Part shown: positions 32,186 through 43,460 of the stretch, piece by piece
Layout of the letters: each line of letters opens with the position of its first letter
Numbering within the stretch: the first letter of the stretch is position 1
DNA from: Lunularia cruciata
Lineage: Eukaryota; Streptophyta; Marchantiopsida; Lunulariales; Lunulariaceae
Direction of reading: 5' to 3'
Length of the DNA stretch: 64,000 bases
Assembly (NCBI GenBank): GCA_948567375.1
Contig: OX419759.1
Coordinates: forward strand, 3,449,303-3,513,302
Program-made: the position numbers and the translations under genes
The notes under the pieces: model-generated
Seen by the model: only the letters and a program-made list of their open reading frames with translations
The model's database searches: none
Told to the model about the DNA's origin: nothing

Positions 32186-33091
32186 CTACAACAACGTAGC
32201 ATCACGAACTCTACGTCGCAACTCCTTGTCCGGTATCCCATACCAAAACTGGACTGCCTGGGCCTCAGTAACTCCCTGAGTGAAACTGATCAGCCGCCTC
32301 ATGCAAGTGTATGCCTCGCGTAGGCTCTCTCCAGCCTTCCGCTGGAACTCATGCAAGCTCCTCAGCTTGTCAGTCCGCACTCCCTGGTAGTTCTACCTCA
32401 AACATAGGAAGAACTCCACCATGGGGTTAAACCCCTGTACCACACCACCTCCTACAGCGGTACCTCCACTCGTAGTAGCACTATCTCCAGCTAGTGCACC
32501 TCCACTAGCTCCACCAACACTACTCGAGCTAGAACTCGTAGGTACAGCCGACCTACTCTTGGCCACCGAACCTGAAGTGATGGAGACATAGTGTGGAGAC
32601 CAATACTGTCTCCATAACTCAATCTCCTCCAAATGAGCTCTCCTGAACTCATGGTAGTCATCCATCGGTGGACCCTCCAAGTGCTGAAACAACCCCTTCC
32701 ATGCCATGAAGGGTGTGAACAAAGTCGGGTTCCGCATCTGCTGCAGATCACACCAACTATCAAACTCCTGGATGAAGTCATCCAACTCAATGGTACCCAC
32801 TGTACTAGAGTAACGCCTAGGGCCTTTGGAGGCCCCATAAATCTCGTCCATGTCCCACAACAACGGTGCGGACACACCAAGTGCACTCTCAACTGAATCA
32901 GCTCCTGTGTCGAACTCCAACTCAGAGTCAATCTCCTCCCTCACTGGGACCTGAGATACAGGCTGATATCGAGCACCACTCCGAGTAAACCTACTACGTA
33001 CTGTAGGGCTAACTCCTCTGGAATCTCCAAAGAACTCCGTCGTGACCACGTAATTGCAACAGCAAACCCGAACCACCAACTGCAACCGCAA
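32186..33091 (-). CDS. gag region of the gypsy element
   Basis: Frames 33,091-32,393 and 32,380-32,186 read a Ty3-type gag. 'FIQEFDSWCDLQQM ... MAWKGLFQHLEGP' corresponds to the start of the capsid-like domain. 'LHEFQRKAGESLREAYTCM' and 'AVQFWYGIPDKELRRRV' correspond to the later helices. An acidic N-terminal part precedes it. A Ser/Gly/Ala-rich low-complexity linker ('SSSSSVGGASGGALAGDS') interrupts the domain. Confidence 0.75.
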
Positions 33092-34413
33092 GTCGCAACC
33101 GCAAGTACCCCACCAAGTGCCAACACCAACTAAACACCACCCACTAATGTAACTCTACCAAGATAACTACACTAGGGGAAGGGCAACCTGTAACCTGCCA
33201 TTATAACATGCACTCTCACGGTCTGCAGGTCATCACTTCCTGCCTCACCGGAGAGAAACAAAGGTAGTCTGACTGGTCATCACTCCAGCCTCACCACCGA
33301 GAGCACACCAGAGCACCAACGCTCAAAAGTCAGGGCACCTCACACAAACGTGGTGCACAAACAAGAAGCAGAGAATGGAGGGGATCCAATCACAAGAAAT
33401 CTAAACGAAAACCCTCCATCTCATAACATAACACGGGACTGACTCTGCCACCATTTGGCATTTGACATAAGAGTAGTTTGTATCTAAGTCCTAAGCTACC
33501 AGGATCACCAAGAATGGGATCAAACTGCCTCTCCTAGCCAAAGCTACATGTGTATAGATAACAGTGGCACAGTCACTATGACAACAAGTGAGGGTGGACC
33601 AGTTGGCTAGGGCACCAGTCTAGGAACAAGAGATCTAGGGGTCAAACCCTGTTGCGCACAATCTAGCAAGAAAGGCAGATTTTGCCAACCAATGACCAAG
33701 ATCTACACTAAACTAGCTAGCCTCACGCCAGCAAGCTGGCTTGCTGGCCCTTCTAGGCCTTCGTAGCTTCTCATCCCTATGCCTTGAAGCCTCGAAATAT
33801 TGAAATTCAGCCAAATGAGGCCTTTCTTGTTGCCACTTTGAACCTCCTCCAAAATTGGCGAAACTTCTCCAAATCTGCGAAGAACCTCCTCCAAAATTGG
33901 CAAAACTTCTCCAAATCTGTGAAACTCCTCCAAACTAGCAAAACTTCTCCAAATCTGGCCAAACAGCGAAACTCCTCCAATTTTGGCCCAAAATCTGACG
34001 TAAAATCTGACGTAAACCCTAAAGATGGATGTCCGCCAAATGCCCCCGCTAACTTTCCACTCAAGCCAAATTGACAAAAAGGGTTTTTCCAAATCACAAT
34101 TTCATGAGAAGAGCTTTCCAACTCCACCTTCAATTTCACTTTCTGAGCCCAACTCGCAGCAAATTGGTCCTGCCTTCACCTCCTGAGCTCAAAATCACAA
34201 CACTGCTCAAAAATTGCTCCTTCTTTGCTCAAAATTTGGCCAGTGCTTCCGCACATCGTCCGCCTAACTGCCAAATTTGCATCAACTACACGAGCTTCTG
34301 CACACTAGGGAAACACAGAACCTGAATCGAGCTACCACGATCCACCGAGCTTGGAGATACCACCAACACTCAACGTTCCTGCACCCGATTTCCCCCTGAC
34401 TTCACTTCTCTGA
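33092..34413 (-). other. 5' leader of the gypsy element with short tandem repeats
   Basis: This is about 1.3 kb between the 5' LTR and gag, without a convincing gene. At 33,841-33,990 a short unit of about 42 bp ('cctcctccaaaattggc', then 'aaacttctccaaatctg') is repeated three to four times with decay; the opposing frames over it are by-products. The primer-binding region should lie at 34,395-34,413 (minus: TCAGAGAAGTGAAGTC). This only weakly resembles the initiator tRNA-Met complement, so the primer is uncertain. Confidence 0.6.
33593..33660 (+). ncRNA. tRNA-like (SINE-head-like) sequence inside the gypsy leader
   Basis: On the plus strand, opposite to the element, 'CCAGTTGGCTAGGGCACC' looks like a D-arm or A-box region. 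About 35 bp further, 'GGGGTCAAACCCT' looks like a T-arm or B-box, with a short GGG/CCC stem around TCAAA. Spacing fits a tRNA-derived RNA polymerase III promoter. The acceptor stem cannot be paired convincingly, so it is at best a tRNA-derived SINE head or pseudogene, or chance. Confidence 0.3.
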
Positions 34414-34868
34414 TGTAATCAGATTGCTTAACATTCTCAACTCAACTCAACTCAGATCAGTACTTGATCTGTCACTCTATAAACTACCAACAACTGGGCA
34501 CTGATTATAGTCAAGCCACATCCACTCAAGCATAGAGAATCCAGGTGACGCTTGCTGGCCTCTGTCCACCATAGCCAGGAACTCGAAGGCTCAACATCAG
34601 AGAAGTGAGCTCTCTGGAGCTCACTTCAAAACTATACCCCCTGGACTCGAGCTAGCCCTGAAACCCTAACGGTCCCGCTGATGGCACACTCGACGGTGCA
34701 AACGGTGCAAAGTGACGGTGGGCCCCACCGTGAAGTCAGTACACCAAACACAAAATCTAACCGTCGGAAAGTAGTCCCTGAGAAACTGCTAGAATAACTC
34801 TAACTACCATCACTGGAACTCCAGTGTCCGAGCATCTAGATGCGGAACTACAAATGGCGTGACAGCTA
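34414..34868 (-). repeat. 5' LTR fragment of the 9.4-kb gypsy element
   Basis: On the minus strand this matches the last 456 bp of the LTR at 166-722. Shared words include 'ccatttgtag', 'gttagggttt', 'gatgttgagcctt/cgagttc', 'ggctatggtggaca' and 'gatctgagttgagttga'. It ends CTGATTACA at 34,414. Homology on its upstream side stops at about 34,868, so the first 100 bp of the LTR are missing here, while those 100 bp are precisely what remains at the 3' end. Confidence 0.82.
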
Positions 34869-35907
34869 CCATCCAAGCCCAGAAGTGATCATTGTGCAAA
34901 ATCTGAAGCATAAGGAGAATTTTTTTGAAAGTCATACATCACAAGTGCAAAACATCTCTTGTTCAAACTCACTCTCTAATGCTCCAACTCCCACACTTTA
35001 CTACAACTCTCAATCTCCAACAACCTCTTCTCATTAAAGATTCCTAAGACTCAAAAAGCCTCCTTTGTCTATCAAGTCTCCACCATCTTTATGCATTAGA
35101 GCACTCAAAATAGACAAGATCATAATCCATGTGGCCAATCACTTAAATGTCCATAGATTGCTTACATAATAATGGCTCAACCATGGGATCTATTATGCAA
35201 TCTACTCCAACATTATGGCGATAAATAAAAATAAACTACTTTTCACTAGCTATGAAAACTATAACATGACATCACAGATTTCAAATCCTGTTATTGTGCT
35301 ATGAGCTTCTCTGCCAATTTGTGGATCTTTTGTGCAAAGATGGCTTCCAATTCTTATATTAATGCAATTATGTCCTTGTCACTTTTTTCTAGTGCATGCA
35401 CTTGCTCATGATACCTCTCTTCTACAACTATGAGTTGTTCTTTAAGTTGTGTGAACTCTTGCAAATCTATCATGCACTCATACCAAGTCAAGCATTGCTC
35501 TTGCTTGTGACATTAACTTACTTCAATGGATGTTTGTTCCTTGAGCCTCATGATTTTTCCCTAAGCTATTGTTAATTTTTTTTACACCTCTTCTCCTAAT
35601 AGGCACTCTAGATAGTGTATAGTATATACTATATTAACCTTGGGTTGTTATTGATATTAGGTTGTATTTTTTGGTAGAAAGGGAGTAAATCCTCCATCAA
35701 CTTCAAAATGAGCATCAGTGCATGGACAACCCACATAAACATTGGTAAACCTTTTAGGGGCATCTGATTTTTTTTCTTATGGTGGTCGTGTACGGTTTCC
35801 CTTTTGGGTGACATTTCCATCACTTTCTCTTTGTTAGGTAGTATTATCTACCTCAAGATCCATCGGGGTGCTCCTCACTTCTAGCAACTCTTTGAAGCAT
35901 GACCCTA
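34869..35907 (-). pseudogene. minus-strand coiled-coil-like relic left of the chromodomain gypsy element
   Basis: The minus strand reads 'EERYHEQVHALEKSDKD', 'FAQKIHKLAEKLIAQ' and other Glu/Lys/His-rich text around 35,300-35,520, and the frame 35,823-35,629 ('MSPKRETVHDHHKKKNQ'). It looks like a broken protein with a coiled coil. The chromodomain gypsy element is inserted into this unit, which seems to continue at 41.5-43 kb. The part 34,869-35,270 has no visible feature. Confidence 0.4.
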
Positions 35908-36319
35908 TGTAAAAGACCAAGACCGAGGAGAGAAATAGGAGAATGGAAGCTCACATTGGGACACTTGAATGAATGAAAACTCCAAATGCCTAGCATGAGC
36001 TTCGGCATTGGTATTATAGGTCACATACAAGGCCCTTGAGAAGCTTCTTAAGAAGTTTCTCAAGAAGCTTCCTCGAGCCGCTTTCTTAGAGTGCAAGCCA
36101 AGTTAACCACAAAGCTTCCTTCTAGAAGCCGCCTTGGCATGCAAGCTAAGCTAGTTAGAAGCTTCCTTCTAGAAGTAACTTACTTGAGGTGCAAGCTAAG
36201 CTAGCCGAGAAGCTTCCCAAGAAGCCTCCTAGATACTTCTAGAATAGTCTAGGCTAATTTGCCTTATTTGCTACTTTTTTAGCCCTACTAACTTTGTTGC
36301 TAAACTCCATATTGTTACA
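35908..36319 (-). repeat. 3' LTR of the chromodomain gypsy element
   Basis: This 412-bp LTR has TG...CA ends. The repeated 'AGAAGCTTCTT/CTAGAAG' words give it internal short palindromes. It is aligned end to end with 41,086-41,495. A TATA-like box is less obvious than in the older copy at 20.7 kb, which reads 'GCTATAAATGC' at the corresponding place. Confidence 0.9.
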
Positions 36320-36379
36320 TATTCCTCCACTGCTAGTTGGTGACGTCTTCATTGCCAATGAAGCTTGGAACTCATGGGT

Positions 36380-36560
36380 GGCCATCTGTGCATTCTGGAA
36401 ATGAGAAAGAGGTTCCTATGTAGCATCATGAAGGAGATACCCTTTCCAAAGGACCTTGTACTCCATATGTTGTCAACAGCCTTGTTGAATATGGCGACAT
36501 GCAAAGATACGATCAACTTTGTACTCCTCATGATCATTGATAGGGACAGAAGGAGGGGGA
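36380..36560 (-). CDS. chromodomain at the integrase C-terminus
   Basis: The minus strand reads 'HEEYKVDRIFACRHI', 'MEYKVLWKGYLLHDAT' and 'EPLSHFQNAQ' in one frame. This is the pattern of a chromodomain: E-Y-x-V-x-x-I, then Y-x-V-x-W-K-G-Y, then the W/E-P and N-A end. Chromodomains guide chromovirus integration to heterochromatin. This sets the element apart from the 9.4-kb one, which has a PHD finger in this position. Confidence 0.85.
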
Positions 36561-36853
36561 GGTTGGACTCAAGAGGAAAAGAAAGAAGGGTTAGGAACAA
36601 AGTGTTTCAACTTGGAAACATGAAAGACATGATGGATACACATATGACAAGGCAAGGCAAGTCGATAAGCAACGAGACAATTTGGGTGACATCAAAGGGT
36701 CCTATCCAATTAGGGGCAAGTTTATGAACTTGGGTATCAAGGGGGAGAAGGAGGTTACTAGAGGATAGCATGACTTTATCACCAACTTCAAAGGTGAGAT
36801 CATGATGATGGTGATCCGCATATTTTTTTGATGATTCGAAGCAGAGATTTGGC

Positions 36854-37498
36854 TTATTGGAGAGATTGGGATATAGTGCTCAAGAATGTTGAAGTATGAG
36901 AAACTTGAGATTGAAGGGAAGCAAGAAGAGAATCTAGAACAAGAGGATCTTGGCCAAAATTGAGAAAGAAAGGAGAAAATCCGGTGCTTGCTTGTTTAGA
37001 ATTGTTGTAGGAAAATTTTGCAACTGCAAGACATTCATCCCAATTGGTATAGTAGATATTGACAAAGGCACATAGCATATCTTCCAATGTATGATTTGCA
37101 TGTTTGGTTTGTCCATCAGTTTGAGGATGATAGGCCATGGACAAAGCAAGCTTGGTGTCGAGTATCTAGAAGAGTACTTGCCAAAACTTCTTGGTAAATT
37201 GAGGATCACAGTCGGAGATGAATACACGTGGCATCCTATGATGCTTGAAGACATTGTCAAAGTAGATTTTTGCTAAGGTTGGAGCATCCACGGTATCACA
37301 AGTTGGTGCCAAGTGGATTTTCTTATTAAGCTTATCCACAAACACCACGATTGTTGTGTGTCCTTGCTTTGTCTTGGGCAAGGATGTGATGAGATCCAAG
37401 CTCACATGCTCCCATGGAGTGGATAGAGTGGCGAGTGGTTGAAGGAGTCCACTCGACTTTTGGTTGCTGGCCTTGTTGCATTGGCAGCTCTTACACAA
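36854..37498 (-). CDS. integrase region of the chromodomain gypsy element
   Basis: The frame 37,498-37,166 begins in the zinc-binding end ('CKSCQCNKASNQ'), then the core 'WEHVSLDLITSLPKT', 'VVFVDKLNKKIHLAPT' and 'VFISDCDPQFTKKFWQ'. The frame 37,144-36,854 continues with 'AYHPQTDGQTKHANHTLEDM', holding the glutamate helix, and 'FSYNNSKQASTGFSPFFL'. It is clearly plant Ty3/gypsy integrase. Confidence 0.9.
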
Positions 37499-38004
37499 CC
37501 GGATGAATTCTTAAACATCTTGCATCATGTTGGGCCACCACCATTGGCATTGGAGGGTACTCAAGGTCTTGTCTACACCCATATGACCAGCTATGGGTAA
37601 ATCATGGGCTTCTTGAAGGCGTACAAGTCAAAGATCACCTTTGGTTGGAATATAGATCAGGTTCTCATGGAATAGAAGACCTTCCTTGATGGAGAAGGTG
37701 TTGTACTCCTTGTCACATGTTGTAAGGAGACCATGTACCATTTGGAAGAAGGGATCTTGTTGTAAAGTTGATTGAAACTTGTTTTGGACCTTGGAGTCAA
37801 TTGACACCATCATAATTGCCATTGTGATGAGAGGGAGAGATTTCAAATCAGGTCATCGTGATAAAGCATCAAGGATGATGTGGAACCAACTTGGTTTGTA
37901 CTCAAGTTTAATGTCAAACAATTGGAGTTATTCCTCCCATTGATGGTGTCAATTCTTCATGTGTTCCAAGTGTAAGGTCTACAACAATGGTTTGTGATCA
38001 GTTT

Positions 38005-38916
38005 TCATGATTGCTTGTTTCCCCAAGAGGTAATGCTTCCATACCTTAGTGGCATATACCATTGCAAGTTGTTCTCAATCTTGAGGAGAGTAGTTTCTAT
38101 TAGCCATATTGAGTCGGTGAGACACAAAGGCAATAGGATGTAGTCCATCTGAGAACTCTTGTTGCAACACGGCTCCAATTGCAAAGTTAGAAGTATCAAA
38201 ATCAACCACACAAGGTAGTTGAGGATCATACGGTTGAAGAATGGGTCTTGAAGACACCATATGTTTCAATTTTTGGAATGCTTCTTTGTGCTTGGTGGTC
38301 CATTGGAAGCTCAAGTTATTCCCCAAGAGGTCAGTCAATGGTGTTGCCACATGAGCATAATAATGGATGAACTGTTGGTAAAAACTGGCAAATCCATTAA
38401 ATGTATGTACTTCTATAACATCCTTTGGAATAGGCCAATCAGTAATAGTCTTGATTTTCTCCTCTTCCATCTTGATCTCCTCTGATGAGATCTTGTGACC
38501 CAAGAAGGTAACTTCCTTTTGCCAAAAGGCACACTTTAACTTCTTGCAATAAATTTCCATTGTCATAGTCGTCTTTGGACTTCTTGCACGTGATTCATGT
38601 ATTCTGCCTCTGTCTTCCTATAGATTAAGACATCATCCAAGAACACCACCATGTACCAATCCAATAGTCCATCCAACACCCAATGCATCTGATCCATGAA
38701 GATTGTTGGAGCATTAGTGAGCCCAAAAGGTAGAACTCTCCACTCAAAATGCCCATACCTTGTGCAAAAGGCAGTCTTTTGCACATCCTCCCTATCAATG
38801 GGAATTTGCCAATAGCTGCTGCAAAGATCCAGCTTGGAAAAGTATCGTGCTCCACTCAATTGATCAAGCAATTCATCAATCCGAGGCAAGAGATATGCAT
38901 TCTTCATTGTTTGCAT
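38005..38916 (-). CDS. reverse transcriptase and RNase H regions of the chromodomain gypsy element
   Basis: The frame 38,916-38,563 has 'FSKLDLCSSYWQIPI', 'EWRVLPFGLTNAPTIFM' and the catalytic 'MVVFLDDVLIY'. The frame 38,566-38,075 follows with 'CAFWQKEVTFLGHKIS', 'FNGFASFYQQFIHYYAH' and the RNase H start 'CVVDFDTSNFAIGAVLQQ'. All are standard Ty3/gypsy blocks. The next coding text towards 37,628 is the RNase H tail and linker ('LITMAIMMVSID'). Confidence 0.9.
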
Positions 38917-39092
38917 ATTGAGCCCACAATAATCAATACAAAAACAAAGTCCTCCATCCTTCTCTGGAACAAATAGTACCAGTGCTCCCCAAGGAGAGGT
39001 ACTATGTCATATGAAGTCCTTCTCCAACAACTCCATAAGTGTTGTTTGCAACTCCTCCAACTCCTTTGGTGAGAGCTTATAGATTGGTCTAC

Positions 39093-41067
39093 TCACTCAA
39101 GTACTCCTTGACAATAACTCAATCTTGAGGGCATACCATGATCAGAAGGTAATCCCTTCAACAGATCATCCGGAAATACATCCGCAAACTCTTGAAATAA
39201 CTGATCAACCCTTGCTTGCTGAGGCTCTCGGCTCTCCTCAGATTGTCCTTGTGCAATCAGCTTGATCCACACTGCAAAAATAGACCTATCTTCCTCCAAA
39301 GCTTGCTCTATGGTTGCTTCACTAACAAACTTCCCATCTAAGGACTCACCTCTCTTCAAAGCTTGCTCCACGATTGCCTTCCTGGCAAACTTCCCATCTT
39401 GGAGCTCCTTTTCCTTCAAAGAATGCTCCATGGCTACCTTCTTAACCAACTTCCCATCCTAGGATTGACTATTCTTAGGTGTCTTACTCAAAGGTGCTAG
39501 ATAACCTAATCAGAATTTCCTACCTTGATGATGTACTTGAATTTGTTGTTGGGTCCAATCAAATTGATCCTTATGATGTTCAAGCCAAGGTAGTCCTAGA
39601 ATGACATCATAGTGTAGAGGTGCCACTACAAACCTCATACACTCCAAATACTCCTTCCCAATCTTAAAAGTAACAAGATGTTAGGTACGGAATGCATAAC
39701 CCTTTCTACCATCCGCTATCATCAATCTACTTCTAATCATTGGCTTGATAGGAATACCCAATTCCTTTGCTACTTGCATAGACATGCAATTCTCTAAACT
39801 TCTAGAATCAACCAAAATCCTACAACTTTGATAAGATATTGTACCTTGTAAATGAAGCAAACTTGCATAGGTCTAGCCTTCAATCCCATTGGAACTAATC
39901 AAGCTCCCAATAGGCGGCTCTAAATCTCCTATTGGGATTCCTTGTTTCTCTAATCATTCTATTCTACAAACTCTATCTGGGCAACTTGTCAAGGTTGCAC
40001 ATTCTTGAGTGGACATTCAGCAATGCAATGTCTAACTTGGCAACAATAAAAACAACCTCCATTTTGTCGCAATCTTTCTCTATCCATTGTACCAAGTGGT
40101 TTCCATTGGATAGCATCAATCTCCATTGGTACTGGTTCCTCCACCAATGCGTAGTGAATTGGTAGGCTTTGTGTAGATCAAGGTCAAAACCAAGTTGTCA
40201 CAACCAAGGAATCAAAGTGCTCAGCTAATTGCATGGCTTTTTCTATGTTTTGTGGTTCTTGCATGGTCACCTCCAATTTGGTTTGTCCCTTCAATCCCCA
40301 CACAAATCGATCTAGAACTTCACTTTCTTGTATATTTGGAATTTGCATGATGATGTTCTAAAATTGTGTGATATAGCTCCTTATAAAGCCAATATGCTTC
40401 AACTCTGCCAGTTTATCTTGTGCAGCTCATGTGGCATTTATAGTTTGAAATTGACTAAGTATTCCATCCTGCCCATGTCAAAATTAGTATAACAATCTAT
40501 CATTTAGCTTGCTCCACTTGGAATCGCCACCAAATTTTTGCCACACCATCTAATTGGCTAGAAGCCAAGAGAATTTGTTTCCATTCATCTTGAAGGTTGG
40601 TGGCTCCAAAATCAGTCAAACACAAAATTGTCTACTATTCTAAAAAGATCCCTGCCTTCAAACACCTTGGGTTTTGGAAATCGGATGCGATCTCCTCCAT
40701 CTCAAACTAGTGCTCTCTCTATGTTCTTGTTGTTGTTGTTCTAGTTCATCTAACAATTGAGTAAGGTGCTCGATTTGTTGCTATATCACAAGGATAACAT
40801 CCGGTATTGCTGATAGTTACTACTCTATCCCACTACTCTCGGTTTATCTAATTGATTAACATATAGATGCAACACGTCCATCGGTCTACATAAGTTACAA
40901 CCGGAAGTATTAAGGGTTCCTCAAACACGGTGATCATATGTAGACAATCCTGCCCAAAACACGAGGTGATGAATTGGGTGAAATGATGCTTGGGTAATAT
41001 TTGGACATGAAAATTCCAATGGTTTGGCAGAAGTGGATTTGGTGGTCCATAAATTGCATCCATCCCA
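39093..41067 (-). CDS. gag, zinc knuckle and protease regions of the chromodomain gypsy element
   Basis: A CCHC knuckle (C-F-Y-C, then H and C, ending 'AECPLKN') lies at 40,013-40,054. A protease-like stretch ('CRILVDSRSLENCMSMQVAK') lies near 39,740-39,850. The linker to RT includes 'ATIEQALEEDRSIFAVWIK' in the frame 39,449-39,093. Gag text with 'GLKGQTKLEVTMQEPQN' is readable near 40,240-40,300. The leader frame at 41,063-40,848 ('MDAIYGPPNPLLPNHWNF') lies just inside the primer site. Confidence 0.7.
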
Positions 41068-41085
41068 TTCCTGCTCTGATACTAA

Positions 41086-41495
41086 TGTAAAAGACCAAGA
41101 CCAAGGAGAAAAATAGGAGAATAGAAGCTCACATTAGGACACTTGAATGAGGAAAAACTCCAAATGCCTAGCATGAGCCTCGGCTTTGGTATTTATAGGT
41201 TGTATACAAGGCCCTTGAGAAGCTTCTCAAGAAGCTTCCTCAAGCCGCGTTCTTAGAGTGCAAGCCAAGTTAACACAAATCAAGAAGCTTCCTTCTAGAA
41301 TCCGCCTACTTGGCATGCAAGCTAAGCTAGTTGAAAGCTTCTTTCTAGAAGCTACTTATTTGAGGTGCAAGCTAAGATAGCCACAAAGCTTCCCAAGAAG
41401 CTTCCTAGATACTTCTAGAATATTCTAGGCTAATTTGTCTTATTTGCTACTTCGTTAGCCCTACTAAATTTGTTGCTAAACTCCATATTGTTACA
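41086..41495 (-). repeat. 5' LTR of the chromodomain gypsy element
   Basis: This 410-bp LTR has TG...CA ends and is homologous throughout to the 3' LTR. It is followed inward by the tRNA-Met primer site at 41,068-41,085. Roughly one position in ten differs from the partner LTR by eye, which places the insertion some millions of years back; the exact age needs a rate for this lineage. Confidence 0.9.
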
Positions 41496-43460
41496 CCTTG
41501 CTTCTCCTTCTTGGATTGCTCTCTCATCTAATTATGCTTGGGTAGGGCAGTCTAGCAAAGCTGACATATGTTCTATGGTCAAGTATAATTCATGACTCTT
41601 GTCTTTACCCTTCTCCACATTTGTAGGCCTTTCTTCTACTTCAATCTTCCTCTACCCAAGTGCTTTGGTATGGGTCTTGGCCTTTGAATAACTCTATATT
41701 TGGTTGGTCCCTTACCTACTAACATAGAATACTTGTGTTGTCTAAGATATCCCTTATTTTATTTCAAGATTTTTGATTGCATGCCTATGTAATATTGCAG
41801 TTGTAACTCTCTCCTCTTCTTCTTTTGGAAATTTCCTCTTCTCTAGAGGATTGTCTTCTTGATGATGTGCCTCCATTCTTGTTGTAAGGATGGATTGTAA
41901 TTCTTCTTCTTGGTATGCCTCCCCATCCTCCAAGGATACTTCTATCTTGGAGAAAGATGTAGTTGGCAATAGGGGTGGCCATTTTGATACTAGGGATTTT
42001 TCCATTGCTCCTCTCTTCCTCTTCATGTACTTGCATAATTCTTGCATCAAGAGTGACATCTAATTCTTGATTATCTTCACTATTTCTCTCCAACATTGTG
42101 TCCCCTTACATATTAGAATCATTATCCTTTAAAGAGTCATCAAATTACTTGTGCGTTGGACTTGTGCCACTATGTAATCAATGTAAATACTCCTGCCTTA
42201 GACTTCTTCTTGCCGGAGCTTGCTTTAATAGTCCTTGGGATCTTGATCCATTGTTCTATTGTTTGGTACTTTTGTAGAGTTTCTTTATACGCTTGTAATT
42301 TGGCTTCATACTTGGGTTGGGAGTGGTAGTGTCCCAATGTGTAAGATATAGCTTCTTCTACTCTTTCTCAATAACTTCATCCTAGTGTAGAAATCTATCA
42401 CATACCAAGAGAGGAAGATGTTTCCTTGTTTTTTTGGAATTGCTCCATCAATTCCATAGTTTGATGGTGAAATATCTTTGCACAATCTATGTGTTACCTT
42501 TGTGAAATAATTAGAAGATGGTGGCCAGGGCATTGTTGATATATGTCATCCTAGTTGACTTAAGCAACTTCATTATTGATATCATCATGACATGCTCCAT
42601 GGGGTTGTTGTATCCATGCACTTTCTAGTTATTCCCGTCTTCTTATGCTTGGTTGAGGCTTTGAAGTTCTTGGTCATCTCCTCCCTTGCTTAAGGTTACT
42701 CTTGGTCGAGGTTCATTGCTCTTGGAGTAGAAATTACAAAAATTTCCAAGAAATTTTTGCCAATGTGCATCTATCCAAGCAAACATGTCACTCCTCAAAT
42801 CAATGAAGTTGGGATTCTTTTGCTATCAATCTCTAATATCATTGGAAGATAAGTGCAAAGCAATAGGAATTGCACTTGCTTGGTGTTAGAGTACTCCAAA
42901 TAATAGTAGTGCACCCACTTTTCCAATTTAGGAGACTTTAATATGACCCTAGCCAATGCCTTCTTCTTGTTCTTTGGATATATGTTATTTCCCATTTGTG
43001 TGTTGTGATCACCAAGTTGTATTTATCTTGCCAATTTTCTCTTTACTCCAATGTTCTTGAGCACCCCTTTGCACAATCTCTTTTTTGTTCTTTGCATCAT
43101 ACATTGGTTTTGTTTTGACTCATAATTCTCCCCCATTGTTCTTTTACCAATTGGAAAGACTTGCATAAATTCAATGGACTTAACCTGACCTCCTTGTGAG
43201 GCTTTGTATTTGTATCACATCATGAACAATTTCATAATTTTTGCGGGCATTAGAAGTGAGCCGTCATTTTTTCCACATGTGTGAAAGGCCATGAGGGCAA
43301 ATAGTTACCAAAATCAATTCTTTATCTTGAGTGGCAATACCTTGTTTTGTGACTACCAATGTGGATGACTAACTTCTAGGCCAATTGTGCATATATCCAA
43401 GGGAGTAATAAGCCAAAGATCAATAAAGCCAAAGGTCTTGGAGTAGTTCCACTTTTGATG
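41496..43460 (-). pseudogene. minus-strand coding relic right of the chromodomain gypsy element
   Basis: The minus strand has charged, broken coding text. The frame 42,995-42,795 contains 'KLEKWVHYYYLEYSNTKQVQ' and 'LLLCTYLPMILEIDSKRIP'. The overlapping frames 42,096-41,754 are rich in Glu, Arg and Lys. I do not recognise a family. The unit appears to be the same one that resumes at 35.9 kb beyond the inserted gypsy element, so it is older than that insertion. Confidence 0.35.

Larger units (their letters stand above)
25470..34868 (-). mobile_element. 9.4-kb Ty3/gypsy element carrying a DNA methyltransferase and a PHD finger
   Basis: Order on the minus strand: 5' LTR part, long leader, gag, CCHC zinc knuckles, aspartic protease, cytosine-5 methyltransferase, reverse transcriptase, RNase H, integrase zinc-binding and core domains, integrase C-terminus ending in a PHD finger, polypurine tract, 3' LTR part. 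RT-RNase H-integrase order places it in Ty3/gypsy. It is broken, its coding region being split into about ten frames. Base composition is clearly more GC-rich than the DNA around it. The two LTR parts are complementary pieces of the 557-bp LTR seen at 166-722. A further copy of the family ends at the left edge of the window. Confidence 0.93.
35908..41495 (-). mobile_element. Ty3/gypsy chromovirus with both LTRs
   Basis: This element is 5.6 kb with LTRs of 412 bp (35,908-36,319) and 410 bp (41,086-41,495), each TGTAACAATATGG ... TCTTTTACA and about nine in ten identical by eye. Next to the 5' LTR, 'TTAGTATCAGAGCAGGAA' (41,068-41,085) matches the initiator tRNA-Met primer site. Next to the 3' LTR is the purine tract AGTGGAGGAATA. 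Coding order is gag, CCHC knuckle, protease, RT, RNase H, integrase, chromodomain. It is broken in many places (more than ten). Five-base flanks, CAAGG and TAGGG on the minus strand, agree at three positions and may be a decayed target duplication. Confidence 0.93.

Noticed and set aside
33703-34139. opposing frames in the gypsy leader as genes
   Set aside because: They lie over a roughly 42-bp tandem repeat and inside a retroelement leader; no domain.
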